DNA from: Orenia metallireducens
GTDB taxonomy: Bacteria > Bacillota > Halanaerobiia > Halobacteroidales > Halobacteroidaceae
Length of the DNA stretch: 64,000 bases
Direction: 5' to 3'
Assembly (NCBI RefSeq): GCF_001693735.1
Contig: NZ_LWDV01000010.1
Span: 207,196-271,195, forward strand
The notes under the pieces are model-generated. The model worked only from the letters and a program-made list of their open reading frames with translations, was not told the origin of the DNA and searched no databases. Below, one piece after another: positions 1 to 8,750 of the stretch. The stretch's first letter is position 1, and each line of letters starts with the position of its first letter. A program made the position numbers and the translations under genes.

Positions 1-911
1 TGGGCACATTTCATCCAGAGTAATCCTAACCCAATAAGTAATGATGCAGCATCTGGAGCAGCCTTTATTGTTTTGAATCCAGTCTTTAACATTATTGCCC
101 CTGGAATTCCAATTAGCCCCATAATACTGGCTGCAATAGTATTTAAGCCTGCTTCAAATTGAACTTCTTTTCTGATATCTTCTGGACTCATATTTTGATA
201 ATCATTTTTATGCCTATAATATACAGTTACCACTGCTGCTGCCCAAACTGCAACATAATCTCCAACTTGTCCTCCTATACTGCTACATATGTTCTTATAT
301 TCATCTACCCCCTTCCAACCATTATTCAATAACTTCTTAACACTACCAAATACCTCTTTGCTATCTTTTCCAATTTTAATTGTACTATCTGCTCTATTGG
401 CAAACCCTACTACTGGAGATAAATCATTCTTTTCCTTATCGTTAGAACTCCCCAATGCTAATTCAATCAATATATTTGCTCCAGTATTTGTTGTCGCCTT
501 ATATACAGGAGTAAGTAGTTCTTTAAAATATCTTAATACACTCAACTGATTACCTAGTAACATACCACCTTTATACTTACTCTGGTCTTTGAGAATAGGA
601 AGTAATCTATCTTTTCCAAATATCGCTTCTTTAGCCTTGGTTTCACTCGTTAACCCTGTTAAGATTATATCTGCTGAATTCAAAAATGCTGTCATTGCTT
701 CTTCTTCTTCTTTCCATTCTGCTGCATTTAAGCCATTGGTGTAGGCTTGGGCTAGTTTATCTCCTTCATGTTCCGTTAAATTCGGTGGAGCTGGTTGCCA
801 AGGGGTTTTAGATTGTTTGCCATTCACTTCTAAAAAGAATGCATTACTCATTTTATCAAAAACTATTTTTTTAGAAACTTTATTACTATCTTCTATTTGA
901 TTATTACTCAT
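1..911 (-). CDS. Effector-like protein of the second cassette family (partial, runs off left edge)
   Basis: The frame is open from ATG at 911 to the window edge, about 303 residues, with no stop; a GGGAG ribosome site lies 9 bases upstream. I do not recognise a catalytic domain. The first ~115 residues (AFFLEVNGK, then NGLNAAEWKEEEEAMTAFLN, then SETKAKEAIFGKDRLLPILK) are almost the same as the short ORF at 2215-2538, which stops where this one continues. Residues ~115-200 are polar, and ~215-303 contain hydrophobic stretches (GDYVAVWAAAVVTVYY; ASIMGLIGIPGAIMLK) that could insert in a membrane. It directly follows a lipoprotein gene (17-base gap), the same order as the other cassettes. By analogy it is the intact effector of this array and the lipoprotein its probable immunity factor. 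Function is inferred from context only. Confidence 0.7.
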   Translation of the reverse strand, partial: MSNNQIEDSNKVSKKIVFDKMSNAFFLEVNGKQSKTPWQPAPPNLTEHEGDKLAQAYTNGLNAAEWKEEEEAMTAFLNSADIILTGLTSETKAKEAIFGKDRLLPILKDQSKYKGGMLLGNQLSVLRYFKELLTPVYKATTNTGANILIELALGSSNDKEKNDLSPVVGFANRADSTIKIGKDSKEVFGSVKKLLNNGWKGVDEYKNICSSIGGQVGDYVAVWAAAVVTVYYRHKNDYQNMSPEDIRKEVQFEAGLNTIAASIMGLIGIPGAIMLKTGFKTIKAAPDAASLLIGLGLLWMKCA

Positions 912-928
912 TATAGTCTTCTCCCTTC

Positions 929-1999
929 TTAATTGTTAAATTTATATTTGTAATGAAGAATTGTAAAAATTTCTCCTTCAATAATTTTTTTAGCTTTGAC
1001 TTTATTATTTTTATCATCATATTCATTCTTATATCTCCACTTTTCAATTAATTCTCCATTATTATTTCTATCAAAACGAGTCATTTCAATTTCTTTTCCA
1101 TGCCTATTATATTTATATTTTCTCATTATTTCTATATTTCCACATTTATCTTTAGATGTAGATTCTATCACATTTCCATTTTTATCATATTTACTTTCAT
1201 ACCAATCAGTAATCTCATTTTCATCTTTACTTATTTGTTTAGTTATTTTTCCGAATTTATTATAATTAATTGTAGTTATAATTGTTATTCCATTACCTTT
1301 ATATTTTCTAGTTTGAATCTCTTTAATCTTATTTCCATCTTTATCATACTCACATTTGAAACTAGTCACTGAATCTCCCATTAGATTACTATTTAATTCT
1401 TTAGTTTTCTCTCCAGATTTATCGTAATATATTTCTTTTGTTTTTTTGCTATATCCATCTTCGCTATATTCATATTTCAATTGACCATTACTATAATACT
1501 GATAAATTCCTTTACCACACTTCTCATCTTTCTGGTTAGTAGCTACATAAGCAATCTTTCTTCCATCTTTGTCATAGGTGTAAGTTTTGGTAATGTAAAT
1601 GGGTCCCCCCATAAATTGTTTCTTAATAGTTGACTTTAGTAATTTTGATTTTTCATCATATTTATGCTTTTCATAATATGTCTCTCCCCCATCTTTATTC
1701 ATGTAGACTAAACTTAATAAATTATCATTCTTATCGTATTTCCATTCTCTTGATGTATATTGTGTTTTGTTATCAGGGTCTTCAATTATTTCTGTTTTTA
1801 CTAAGTAGACATCTTCTTTATTTACCTCAACTTCATTAGTCTTTCCTTTGGCTAATCTCTGTAATGTCTCTAGCTCCTCTTTGAATTGTTGCTTGGCTAC
1901 CTCTTCTCTTGGACTTGTTCCATTACTTCTGCATGATGCTAGTAGCAACATTAATGTGAATATCATCAGTAATACTAGTACTCTATTCTTTTTTTTCAT
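929..1999 (-). CDS. Lipoprotein with YwqK/MORN_2- and YD-like repeats, candidate immunity protein
   Basis: A 356-residue protein with a lipoprotein signal: basic start, hydrophobic core and lipobox LLAS-C with Cys23. The mature part is built of about a dozen ~25-residue units of the type YDKxGNxIxE, plus YYSNGQLKYEY, which resembles the MORN_2 repeat of YwqK-type antitoxins. A conserved linker (KQQFKEELETLQRLAKG) follows the lipobox and is shared with the lipoprotein at 2562-3623. The start is ATG at 1999, with AAGGAGATGA upstream. It lies just before the effector at 911 and probably shares its transcript. Role as membrane-anchored immunity protein is inferred from gene order and the repeat type; a structural surface role is the alternative. 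Confidence 0.7.
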   Translation of the reverse strand: MKKKNRVLVLLMIFTLMLLLASCRSNGTSPREEVAKQQFKEELETLQRLAKGKTNEVEVNKEDVYLVKTEIIEDPDNKTQYTSREWKYDKNDNLLSLVYMNKDGGETYYEKHKYDEKSKLLKSTIKKQFMGGPIYITKTYTYDKDGRKIAYVATNQKDEKCGKGIYQYYSNGQLKYEYSEDGYSKKTKEIYYDKSGEKTKELNSNLMGDSVTSFKCEYDKDGNKIKEIQTRKYKGNGITIITTINYNKFGKITKQISKDENEITDWYESKYDKNGNVIESTSKDKCGNIEIMRKYKYNRHGKEIEMTRFDRNNNGELIEKWRYKNEYDDKNNKVKAKKIIEGEIFTILHYKYKFNN

Positions 2000-2039
2000 T
2001 CTGTAAAATCATCTCCTTTTTGATTGATATTAAACTTGA

Positions 2040-2217
2040 TTGATTATATCTGGATATACTTAAGCATAACCCCCTTTTTTTACTTCACCACAAGCTAAAG
2101 CATGTGGCTTACTCTTTATTTAAATGAAGATAAATAAAAGGTCAACATTGTAACCACTTATTTATTTTCACTTAGTTTTAATTATTCATTGTGAATTGTG
2201 AATTGTAAATTGCTTTA
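2040..2217. repeat. Inter-cassette direct repeat B, copy 1
   Basis: This ~178-base spacer is nearly repeated at 3663-3840. Shared landmarks in order are ttgattatat, aagcataa, cttcaccacaagctaaagca, aaatgaagataaataaaagg, and a tail of gtgaattgtgaattg units. It contains a short hairpin (CCACATGC-TTTA-GCTTGTGG on the minus strand). The upstream effector fragment (2215-2538) stops exactly at its edge, so the repeat marks a truncation point. Confidence 0.8.
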
Positions 2218-2538
2218 CCTGCCTTTAAATTTACTCTGGTCTTTGAGAATAGGAAGCAATCTATCTGTTCCAAATATCGCTTCTTTAGCCTTGGTTTCAC
2301 TGGTCAATCCTGTTAACAAAATATCAGATGAATTCAAAAATGCTGTCATTGCCTCTTCTTCTTCTTTCCATTCTGCTGCATTTAAGCCATTGGTGTATTG
2401 TTTGGCTAGGTTGTCTATCTTTTGACTTTCGGTTATCGGGTCATAAGGACATGGTTGCCATAGTTGTCCATCAGATTGAGATTGTCCTTTTTCTCTTATA
2501 TAGAATGCATTTTCATAATAATAAACTATCTTTGACAT
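2215..2538 (-). CDS. Truncated N-terminal copy of the second-family effector
   Basis: A 107-residue ORF starting at ATG 2538 with an ideal AAGGAGG site. Residues ~45-107 match the N-terminal part of the protein at 1-911 nearly residue for residue (NGLNAAEWKEEEEAMTAFLN, SETKAKEAIFG, RLLPILKDQSK), then the ORF ends and repeat B begins. Everything that lies downstream of this point in the full-length relative is missing; no remnant is seen before the next lipoprotein gene. It either is a decayed effector or a retained N-terminal (loading/adaptor) domain. The intact ribosome site and frame argue that it may still be translated. Confidence 0.75.
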   Translation of the reverse strand: MSKIVYYYENAFYIREKGQSQSDGQLWQPCPYDPITESQKIDNLAKQYTNGLNAAEWKEEEEAMTAFLNSSDILLTGLTSETKAKEAIFGTDRLLPILKDQSKFKGR

Positions 2539-2561
2539 TCTTATACCTCCTTTTTTATTTA

Positions 2562-3623
2562 TCAGTTCTTTTCATATAATATATGCTTAATTGATGTGAT
2601 TTCACCATTTTGATCTTTATATTTCTCTTTAATTCTATTCCCTTCTTTATCATATTCATACTCAACCCATAAAAATATCCAAAATTCTCCTTGCTCATCT
2701 CTGGACTTTCTTAAATCCTTTATTTTTTTTTCTATTTTATTATATTCACTCAATCTAATCTTCTGTATATCCCCATCTTTATCTTTAGATATGAATTTGA
2801 TTTCATTCCCATTCTTATCATATTCATATTCAAACCATGTAGAAACTTCTTGACCACTTTTTACAATATATTTCTTACATTTATTAAATTGATTATAGTA
2901 AGTTATAATTTTAATTACCATTCCATTAGCTTCATATTTTTTACTTTCAACTTCTTTAATTTTATTTCCTTTATCATCATATTCATATTCAAAATAACTA
3001 GTTGAATCCGCCATCAAATTACTATTAATTTTTTTTGTTTTTTCTCCGGATTCATTATAATATATCTCTTTAGTCTTTTTAGTATATTGGTCATTAGTAT
3101 ATTGATACTTTAATTGTCCACTATCATAGTATTTATAAAGTCCTTCCCCGCACTTCTCTCCTTTTTCATTTGTCTCTAGATATCCCATTTTTTTACCTTG
3201 CTTATCATAACTATAAGTTCTTGTTATAGCTCCAAAAGGCTCTCTTAATATTGTTGATTTCATCACCTCTCCTTCATCATTATATTGATACTTCTCATAA
3301 TAAAATAATTCACCATTTTTTCGATTACTAACTAAACTTAATAAATTATTTTTATCATCATACTTTTCTATTCTTTTTACATATTTTTTACCTGTCTCTA
3401 AATTTTCTACAATTGACTTCTTTATTAAATAGACTTTATCTTCTTTTACCTTAACTTCATTAGTCTGTCCTTTGGCTAATCTCTGTAAAGTCTCTAGCTC
3501 CTCTTTAAATTGCTGCTTAGCTACCTCTTCTCTTTGACTTGTTCCATTACTTCTACATGATACTAGTAGCAACATTAATGTGAATATCATCAGTAATATT
3601 AGTACTCTATTCTTTTTTTTCAT
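2562..3623 (-). CDS. Lipoprotein with YwqK/MORN_2- and YD-like repeats, candidate immunity protein
   Basis: A 353-residue paralogue of the lipoprotein at 929-1999. The signal peptide and first ~55 residues are nearly identical (lipobox LLVS-C, Cys23; EELETLQRLAKG), while the repeat part (units such as YDKNGNEIKF, YYDSGQLKYQY) has diverged. That pattern, a conserved export end and a divergent body, is expected of immunity proteins that track different toxins. It starts at ATG 3623 after AAAGGAAAGG. The partner effector downstream (2215-2538) is truncated, so this would now be an orphan immunity gene. Role inferred. Confidence 0.7.
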   Translation of the reverse strand: MKKKNRVLILLMIFTLMLLLVSCRSNGTSQREEVAKQQFKEELETLQRLAKGQTNEVKVKEDKVYLIKKSIVENLETGKKYVKRIEKYDDKNNLLSLVSNRKNGELFYYEKYQYNDEGEVMKSTILREPFGAITRTYSYDKQGKKMGYLETNEKGEKCGEGLYKYYDSGQLKYQYTNDQYTKKTKEIYYNESGEKTKKINSNLMADSTSYFEYEYDDKGNKIKEVESKKYEANGMVIKIITYYNQFNKCKKYIVKSGQEVSTWFEYEYDKNGNEIKFISKDKDGDIQKIRLSEYNKIEKKIKDLRKSRDEQGEFWIFLWVEYEYDKEGNRIKEKYKDQNGEITSIKHILYEKN

Positions 3624-3662
3624 AATATCAAACCTTTCCTTTTGAGTTTATTTTAAATATTA

Positions 3663-3840
3663 TTGATTATATATGGATACTATTAAGCATAAATCACCCT
3701 TTTTACTTCACCACAAGCTAAAGCATGTGGCTTAATTTTTATTTAAATGAAGATAAATAAAAGGTCAGCATTGTAACCGCTTATTTATCTTCATTTGGTT
3801 TTGAGTTTAATTGTTCATTGTGAATTGTGAATTGCTTTTA
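3663..3840. repeat. Inter-cassette direct repeat B, copy 2
   Basis: Second copy of the spacer at 2040-2217, with the same landmarks in the same order. The truncated ORF at 3815-4150 reads into it: its last residues (IHNSQ) are encoded by the caattcacaattcac tail of the repeat. Both truncated effectors of this array therefore end at the same repeat sequence. Confidence 0.8.
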
Positions 3841-4150
3841 TCGCTGAACCAAAGGTAAGTAAGGTATCAGCGATTTCTTGATTGGAACTGATAGCATAAT
3901 TACGAGCATCTTCTTCCACAGCCTCTTTATTTGCTTCTATCATCTTTATTACTTGCTCGGCATCTTCTTTTATTCTTTCTTTGTAAATAATTTCTCTTTC
4001 ATCTTCCTTTCTTTTACGCGGGACATAAGGAACTATAAAGTCAGGCTCAGTTTCTCCTTCTCTTTGAAAATAAATACCCCTGGGTTTATCTTCTTTATCT
4101 AAATAAAGATATTTTCCTTTTAGACCTTCGCCTAATTCTAAATTGCCCAT
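3815..4150 (-). CDS. Truncated effector-like N-terminal fragment, 111 residues
   Basis: The start ATG at 4150 has AGAGGTG upstream; a GTG 12 bases earlier lies inside that ribosome site and is rejected. The product begins MGNLELGEGLKGKYLYL and contains a charged, probably helical segment (residues ~45-85, rich in E, K and R). It ends inside repeat B. It sits 17 bases after the lipoprotein at 4167-5459, exactly where an effector stands in the other cassettes. Similarity to the other family-B effectors is at most distant, so this may be a third effector type. Function unknown. Confidence 0.6.
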   Translation of the reverse strand: MGNLELGEGLKGKYLYLDKEDKPRGIYFQREGETEPDFIVPYVPRKRKEDEREIIYKERIKEDAEQVIKMIEANKEAVEEDARNYAISSNQEIADTLLTFGSAIKAIHNSQ

Positions 4151-4166
4151 AATTTGATTCACCTCT

Positions 4167-5459
4167 TTACTTAATTTTTATCTCTTTATAAATATATATT
4201 CTGTATCCTTCTGCCCAAGTCTCTTTTAATAACCTATTTTCTTCATCATATTCACTCTCTTTTAATGCTGTAGTCTTACCTTCTTTATCCTTAAATTCAA
4301 TTCTAATCTGATTCCCACGTTCATCATAATGCTTAATACCTCTACCTTCTGGATAAGTGGTAGCATTAGACATCTTCATTTGCCCATTGGGATACCACTC
4401 ATAAGATTCCCATCTCTTCACTTCTCCCTTTTCATTCTTCTCAGCATAGTATATTTTATTTCCATTTTCATCATATTTATAAACCCAATCAAAATCAAAT
4501 GTACCATTCTGGGTTCCCCAATACCTTATTTCATTTCCCTTTTTATCATATTTATGATATATTTTTCTTATTATTTTCCCATTGAAATCTTTTCTTATTT
4601 CTTCTATCAACTTATTATTTGGATTATACTTATAATATTCAATCCATATTGTTTTCCCATTCTTATCTTTAGATATTAATTTAACCCTATTACCTTCTTT
4701 ATTATAAATACTTTTATAGTAATATTTTAAACTCTGGTTTATGTGTTTTTTAGCTAAAACCTTATTGCCATTTTCATCATATTTATATATCTTCTTTTCA
4801 GTCCAATCTATAAAGTTATCTATTTTCTGATAATAGGTTTCTTGACCAGCCTGATTATACTTCCACTCTTCTTTAACTAATACTTTTCCTTTACCATCAA
4901 CTTTTTTTACTAATAATTTTCTACCCTCATCATCATATTCAGTAGTCGTTATCTCCTTTTCTCCAGTATCGGCATCTTTACGAGAGTATTTTATTTCTTG
5001 ACCTTCTTTATTATATTCCCACTTATAAATTGTCCTCCTAGGTGACCTATATATCTCATCTTTAAAATGGTCTTCCCAGATGACTCTACCTTGGCTATCA
5101 TACTTTTTCTTCCACCATTCTTCAAACTGATCTCCTTTTTCGTGAAATTCTATGACATTATCATTTTTATCATACTTCCAAGTTGTTGTTCCTACTACTT
5201 CTCCCTTACTTTTTAATGTTTTCTTAATTTTTCTACCATGCTTATCATATTCCCAAGTTGCTCCACCTGTCTGTTTGCCTTTTTTTATCTCTTTCATCTC
5301 TACTAAAACTTTCTTGGTATTTACATTTTGGCTTAGATTTGTCTTTTGAATATTATCAGTACTTAATTGGTCTGCTTGACAAGCTACTAAAGTTGTTACT
5401 AACAATAGTACTATGGATAATATTAATAGCTTGTTTATCTTTTTCACTTTTCTAATCAA
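4167..5459 (-). CDS. Large lipoprotein with YD/MORN_2-like repeats, candidate immunity protein
   Basis: A 430-residue protein with a lipoprotein signal (lipobox TLVA-C, Cys27) and about 15 tandem units of ~21-27 residues, such as KYDKHGRKIKK, KYDENGNKVLAK and EWYPNGQMKMSN. The last resembles the NGQ unit of YwqK antitoxin-like proteins. It is related in architecture, but not closely in sequence, to the two lipoproteins downstream, and lacks their KEELETLQRLAKG linker. It follows the LRR lipoprotein gene by 22 bases and precedes a truncated effector, so it looks like an orphan immunity gene of an older cassette. Role inferred. Confidence 0.65.
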   Translation of the reverse strand: MIRKVKKINKLLILSIVLLLVTTLVACQADQLSTDNIQKTNLSQNVNTKKVLVEMKEIKKGKQTGGATWEYDKHGRKIKKTLKSKGEVVGTTTWKYDKNDNVIEFHEKGDQFEEWWKKKYDSQGRVIWEDHFKDEIYRSPRRTIYKWEYNKEGQEIKYSRKDADTGEKEITTTEYDDEGRKLLVKKVDGKGKVLVKEEWKYNQAGQETYYQKIDNFIDWTEKKIYKYDENGNKVLAKKHINQSLKYYYKSIYNKEGNRVKLISKDKNGKTIWIEYYKYNPNNKLIEEIRKDFNGKIIRKIYHKYDKKGNEIRYWGTQNGTFDFDWVYKYDENGNKIYYAEKNEKGEVKRWESYEWYPNGQMKMSNATTYPEGRGIKHYDERGNQIRIEFKDKEGKTTALKESEYDEENRLLKETWAEGYRIYIYKEIKIK

Positions 5460-5481
5460 CTCCTTTTTAATTTATAGTCTT

Positions 5482-6957
5482 TTATTGCCATTGGAATTTC
5501 TTAATATCTACCCCTCTAAAATGCAATTTATTAAGTACTTTTAAATTAACTGTACTTAAGTAGTCATCTCCTTTAGCCCCTAAAGTATCAACATCTATAT
5601 ATAACTCATCTAAACTTCTTATATTTAATAGAGGACTTAAATCTTTTATAGGATTATATCTGATTCCCAACTTTGATAAATTACTTAGTTTAGCTAGAGG
5701 TATTATATCTACCACTTTATTATCTGAAAAATTCAAATAAGTTAAATTATCAAGCTCTTTTAAACTATCTATATCTTCTACTTCATTTCCTACAAAATCC
5801 AAACTCTGTAAATTAGTCAGCTTACTTAATCCTTTGATATTTTTGATATTATTAAACCTCAATTCCAATCTAGTTAACTTATCAAGACCAGATAATGGAC
5901 TGATATCCTCAATTTCATTCTTCCAAAGATACAATTCTTTTAAATTTTTTAAATTATGTAAAGGACTTATATCTATAATCATATTACCTGCCCCTGATAA
6001 ACAAGTTAATTTATTGAGATTAGCTATTGGACTTACATCATTTACTTCATTACGATAAAAACTCAAATAAGTTAAATTATTAAGACTAGATAAAGGCTCT
6101 ATATCCTTTACTTTGTTATTAGCGATAGTTAATTCTTTTAAATTAGTTAAATTACTTAAAACAGTTATATCAATTATTTCATTATCTGATAAATTTAAAT
6201 TAATTAAGCTTTTAAGCTTAGCTAATGGGCTTATATCTTTGATTTTATTTCTCTTATTACCACCTTCTAGATTCAACACCTTAAGCTTTTCTAAAGAACT
6301 CAATGGGGTGATATCTAGTAAATTATTCTTTCTCAGATTTAATTCAATTAAATTATTTTTTAAACTGGATAATGGTCTCAAATCTTCTATAGAGTTATCA
6401 CTTAGATTTAAATAGGTTAAATTAGTAAATTCTTTAATAAAACTTAAGTCATCTATATCATTACTTCCCAAATCTAATCTAGTTAATTTATCATTCTGAG
6501 CTAATTGGCTAATGTTTTCTGGGAGTCCTATACCTTTATTATAATTTAAAAGTAACTCATTTAAATTATTAAGTTTAACTAAAGCACTCACATCCTTTAT
6601 CCTATTGGAACTAAGATTTAAATACTCTAATTTATTTAAATTAGCTAAATAACTTATATCCTTTATCTCATTCCCTGCTAAATTTAGCTTAGTTAAATTA
6701 GTTAAATTCTCAATTCCCTCTATAGAAGATATATCACTATATTCAACAGATAATTCAGTTATATTTTCCAAGTCTTCTTTGAGTAATTCACCACTATCTT
6801 TTCCTATCTTCTCTCTAATAGTCTGTTCCAAATTATCATCTTTAATAATAGAATTAGAACAAGTTGTTAATAAGAACACTACTGCTAATAAAATTATTAA
6901 TAGCAATCTTTTTTTATAAAAAACATTATATAATTCGCCCCTTTTTACTATAATCAT
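5482..6957 (-). CDS. Leucine-rich-repeat lipoprotein (internalin/SDS22-like)
   Basis: A 491-residue protein with a hydrophobic signal ending in the lipobox LLTT-C (Cys33), then ~17 LRR units of 22 residues with the pattern LxNLxxLxLxxNxIxDIxPL, the bacterial SDS22-like class. These form a curved solenoid for protein binding; here it would lie outside the cytoplasmic membrane. The chosen ATG at 6957 overlaps the upstream gene by 32 bases; the ribosome site is weak, and an internal TTG close to the hydrophobic core is possible. It lies between the CIS regulator genes and the second cassette array. It may be another immunity or target-recognition factor; no enzymatic domain is visible. Confidence 0.8.
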   Translation of the reverse strand: MIIVKRGELYNVFYKKRLLLIILLAVVFLLTTCSNSIIKDDNLEQTIREKIGKDSGELLKEDLENITELSVEYSDISSIEGIENLTNLTKLNLAGNEIKDISYLANLNKLEYLNLSSNRIKDVSALVKLNNLNELLLNYNKGIGLPENISQLAQNDKLTRLDLGSNDIDDLSFIKEFTNLTYLNLSDNSIEDLRPLSSLKNNLIELNLRKNNLLDITPLSSLEKLKVLNLEGGNKRNKIKDISPLAKLKSLINLNLSDNEIIDITVLSNLTNLKELTIANNKVKDIEPLSSLNNLTYLSFYRNEVNDVSPIANLNKLTCLSGAGNMIIDISPLHNLKNLKELYLWKNEIEDISPLSGLDKLTRLELRFNNIKNIKGLSKLTNLQSLDFVGNEVEDIDSLKELDNLTYLNFSDNKVVDIIPLAKLSNLSKLGIRYNPIKDLSPLLNIRSLDELYIDVDTLGAKGDDYLSTVNLKVLNKLHFRGVDIKKFQWQ

Positions 6958-7783
6958 AAAAATAATATATTCCTAACATAAATAATATAATTCCACCTGA
7001 CAATAACCACCAATCTCTTTTTTCAAGAATACCAAAAAAATGCCCATTTGCTAACCTATAAAAGAACAATATGAATAATTCCCATAATAATTTTGCGAAA
7101 AAAGTCAATTTTATATCTCTACTTATATAAAATATCCACATTATTGTTAAAGTAACAATAATAGTAACTATATGAGTAAAAAGAAAGTTTATATCTACAT
7201 TACGCTTTAAAAATGAACGGACTTCAGCAGATCTTGATATTATATTTATAAACTTTACCAATCCTAAAGGTATAAGATAGACTACTAAATAGAATAATAT
7301 AAAAGCAACCCAAGATTTATATCGATGTAAAAAACCTTCAAATATAACTCCTCTAAATATAATCTCTTCTAATAATACAATAGGAACTAATATAAGAATT
7401 ATAGTTAATAAATTTACTTCAGTAGATGCTACACCTACTAATATAGAAGAAAACAAATAATTACTTAATTTTATTAATTTTAATGAAATTAAAATTAAAC
7501 CAGTAATTATAATTGATACCCAAAAATATTTCATTATTGATACTCTTTTACAATTAATGTTTAATTCTAGTTTTTTTAAGATAAAATAACTAACAATTAA
7601 TAATGTTATCAGATACATGAACAAACCAAATATACGTATTAATTCAAATATTTTATTCTCATCAAAATGTCTATGAACAATAACAGAGCTTGAGAGAAAC
7701 AATAAACTATTTGATAATAACATCATAATTACAATTAACTTAATCCCATCAAAAAAACTACAGTACTTCTTCAAAATTATCAC
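6926..7783 (-). CDS. CPBP-family (CAAX-protease-like) integral membrane protein
   Basis: A 285-residue, very hydrophobic protein with about eight membrane segments. Residues 138-150 read LEEIIFRGVIFEG, the EExxxR signature of CPBP/Abi intramembrane endopeptidases (Glu139, Glu140, Arg144). The later histidine motifs are less clear: an FxxxH-like site may be at GHFFG near residue 246, so activity is uncertain. In other Gram-positive bacteria this family appears in self-immunity to bacteriocins and in membrane protein processing. Starts GTG 7783 or TTG 7774 are both plausible after AAAGAGAG. It overlaps the LRR lipoprotein gene, implying co-expression. Confidence 0.75.
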   Translation of the reverse strand: MIILKKYCSFFDGIKLIVIMMLLSNSLLFLSSSVIVHRHFDENKIFELIRIFGLFMYLITLLIVSYFILKKLELNINCKRVSIMKYFWVSIIITGLILISLKLIKLSNYLFSSILVGVASTEVNLLTIILILVPIVLLEEIIFRGVIFEGFLHRYKSWVAFILFYLVVYLIPLGLVKFINIISRSAEVRSFLKRNVDINFLFTHIVTIIVTLTIMWIFYISRDIKLTFFAKLLWELFILFFYRLANGHFFGILEKRDWWLLSGGIILFMLGIYYFYDYSKKGRII

Positions 7784-7856
7784 TCTCTTTCAAATACAAT
7801 ATTAATTATTATATAAATTTAGATAAATTAAGAAAACTAAAAATGCCAAAAATAAT

Positions 7857-8687
7857 TTACATAATTTCTTTCTTTGCACTACCTTCCCAAGCAATAGGAT
7901 TATGAGACTCCCCTTTAATTGTCTTATAAATATAAACTACAAGTAATGCACCTACTATCTCAATTACAAGAGAGAATACAGAATCTATACCTTTAGATAA
8001 TAGAGTAGTAGAATAATTCCAGGTTTCTACATCAGATAAAAGCAATTGTGGATTCAATAGTTTCACTATAAGAGAGTATGTCGCATTAGTATCAATTTCC
8101 AATAGATATTTAATGCCATCCTTAATTAAGTTAATTATCATTCCACAGAAAGAAAATACAATAAAAATACCAAATGTTTTCCACCAGTAGCCATCTACAA
8201 TCTCCATACCCTTATAAACTGCTTCTAATGGTCCTAAATTATCATCGATAATCAGATAATTTACAAATAGTAATCTTATACAAAACAAAATCATCAAAAC
8301 AACTGTTAATATCCACCCCACAATAGGGATAATTAAGAATACTACTGGTAATAAAGTGATAACTACTCCCAGTACAGAGCCTATTAATAATTTAGTATAC
8401 AATATAACATCTATTTTAAAGAAATTTGATAGCTTAGATTCACCTAAATCATAAAAATTAATTCCCATCTTCATCATAAAGATAAAGAACAAAATATTAA
8501 GTACAGTACTTACAATCAATGAAACCATTAATAAATCTCCATTTATACTATCAATTAAAATTAAGGGTAAGATATCTATTATAAAGCCGATCAGAAATAA
8601 CTTTAAAAAGAACTCTTTATTATTAGTTATAATTATTTTAGCAAATTCAATAGCTCTGGCTAACATATAAAAAACACTCCTCAACAT
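7857..8687 (-). CDS. Polytopic membrane protein of unknown function
   Basis: A 276-residue protein with about six hydrophobic segments (for example GVVITLLPVVFLIIPIVGWI, near residue 120) and a short amphipathic N-terminus that begins ARAIEFAKIII. The layout, paired hairpin helices in a ~250-residue protein, resembles the DUF975/glycerophosphodiesterase membrane-domain type that is common in Firmicutes, but no diagnostic motif lets me assign it. ATG 8687 has AAAGG upstream; an ATG eight codons later has an equally good AGGAG. It follows the PP2C gene after a terminator-like hairpin and may be transcribed by read-through. Confidence 0.6.
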   Translation of the reverse strand: MLRSVFYMLARAIEFAKIIITNNKEFFLKLFLIGFIIDILPLILIDSINGDLLMVSLIVSTVLNILFFIFMMKMGINFYDLGESKLSNFFKIDVILYTKLLIGSVLGVVITLLPVVFLIIPIVGWILTVVLMILFCIRLLFVNYLIIDDNLGPLEAVYKGMEIVDGYWWKTFGIFIVFSFCGMIINLIKDGIKYLLEIDTNATYSLIVKLLNPQLLLSDVETWNYSTTLLSKGIDSVFSLVIEIVGALLVVYIYKTIKGESHNPIAWEGSAKKEIM

Positions 8688-8718
8688 TATTTACCTTTCA
8701 TAATAAAATATAATTCAA

Positions 8719-8750
8719 TTAAATAAAGCAGAAAAATCTGCTTTATTTAA
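8719..8750 (-). terminator. Terminator-like hairpin at the end of the PP2C gene
   Basis: A perfect stem AAATAAAGCAGA / TCTGCTTTATTT with a short T-rich loop overlaps the PP2C stop codon and is followed by T-rich sequence on the minus strand. It would end or attenuate the regulator operon before the two membrane-protein genes. Confidence 0.65.

Noticed and set aside
4329-6415. Plus-strand ORFs opposite the lipoprotein and LRR genes
   Set aside because: They are Ile/Phe/Ser-rich antisense readings of repeat-coding genes without ribosome sites; the minus-strand products have signals and family repeats.
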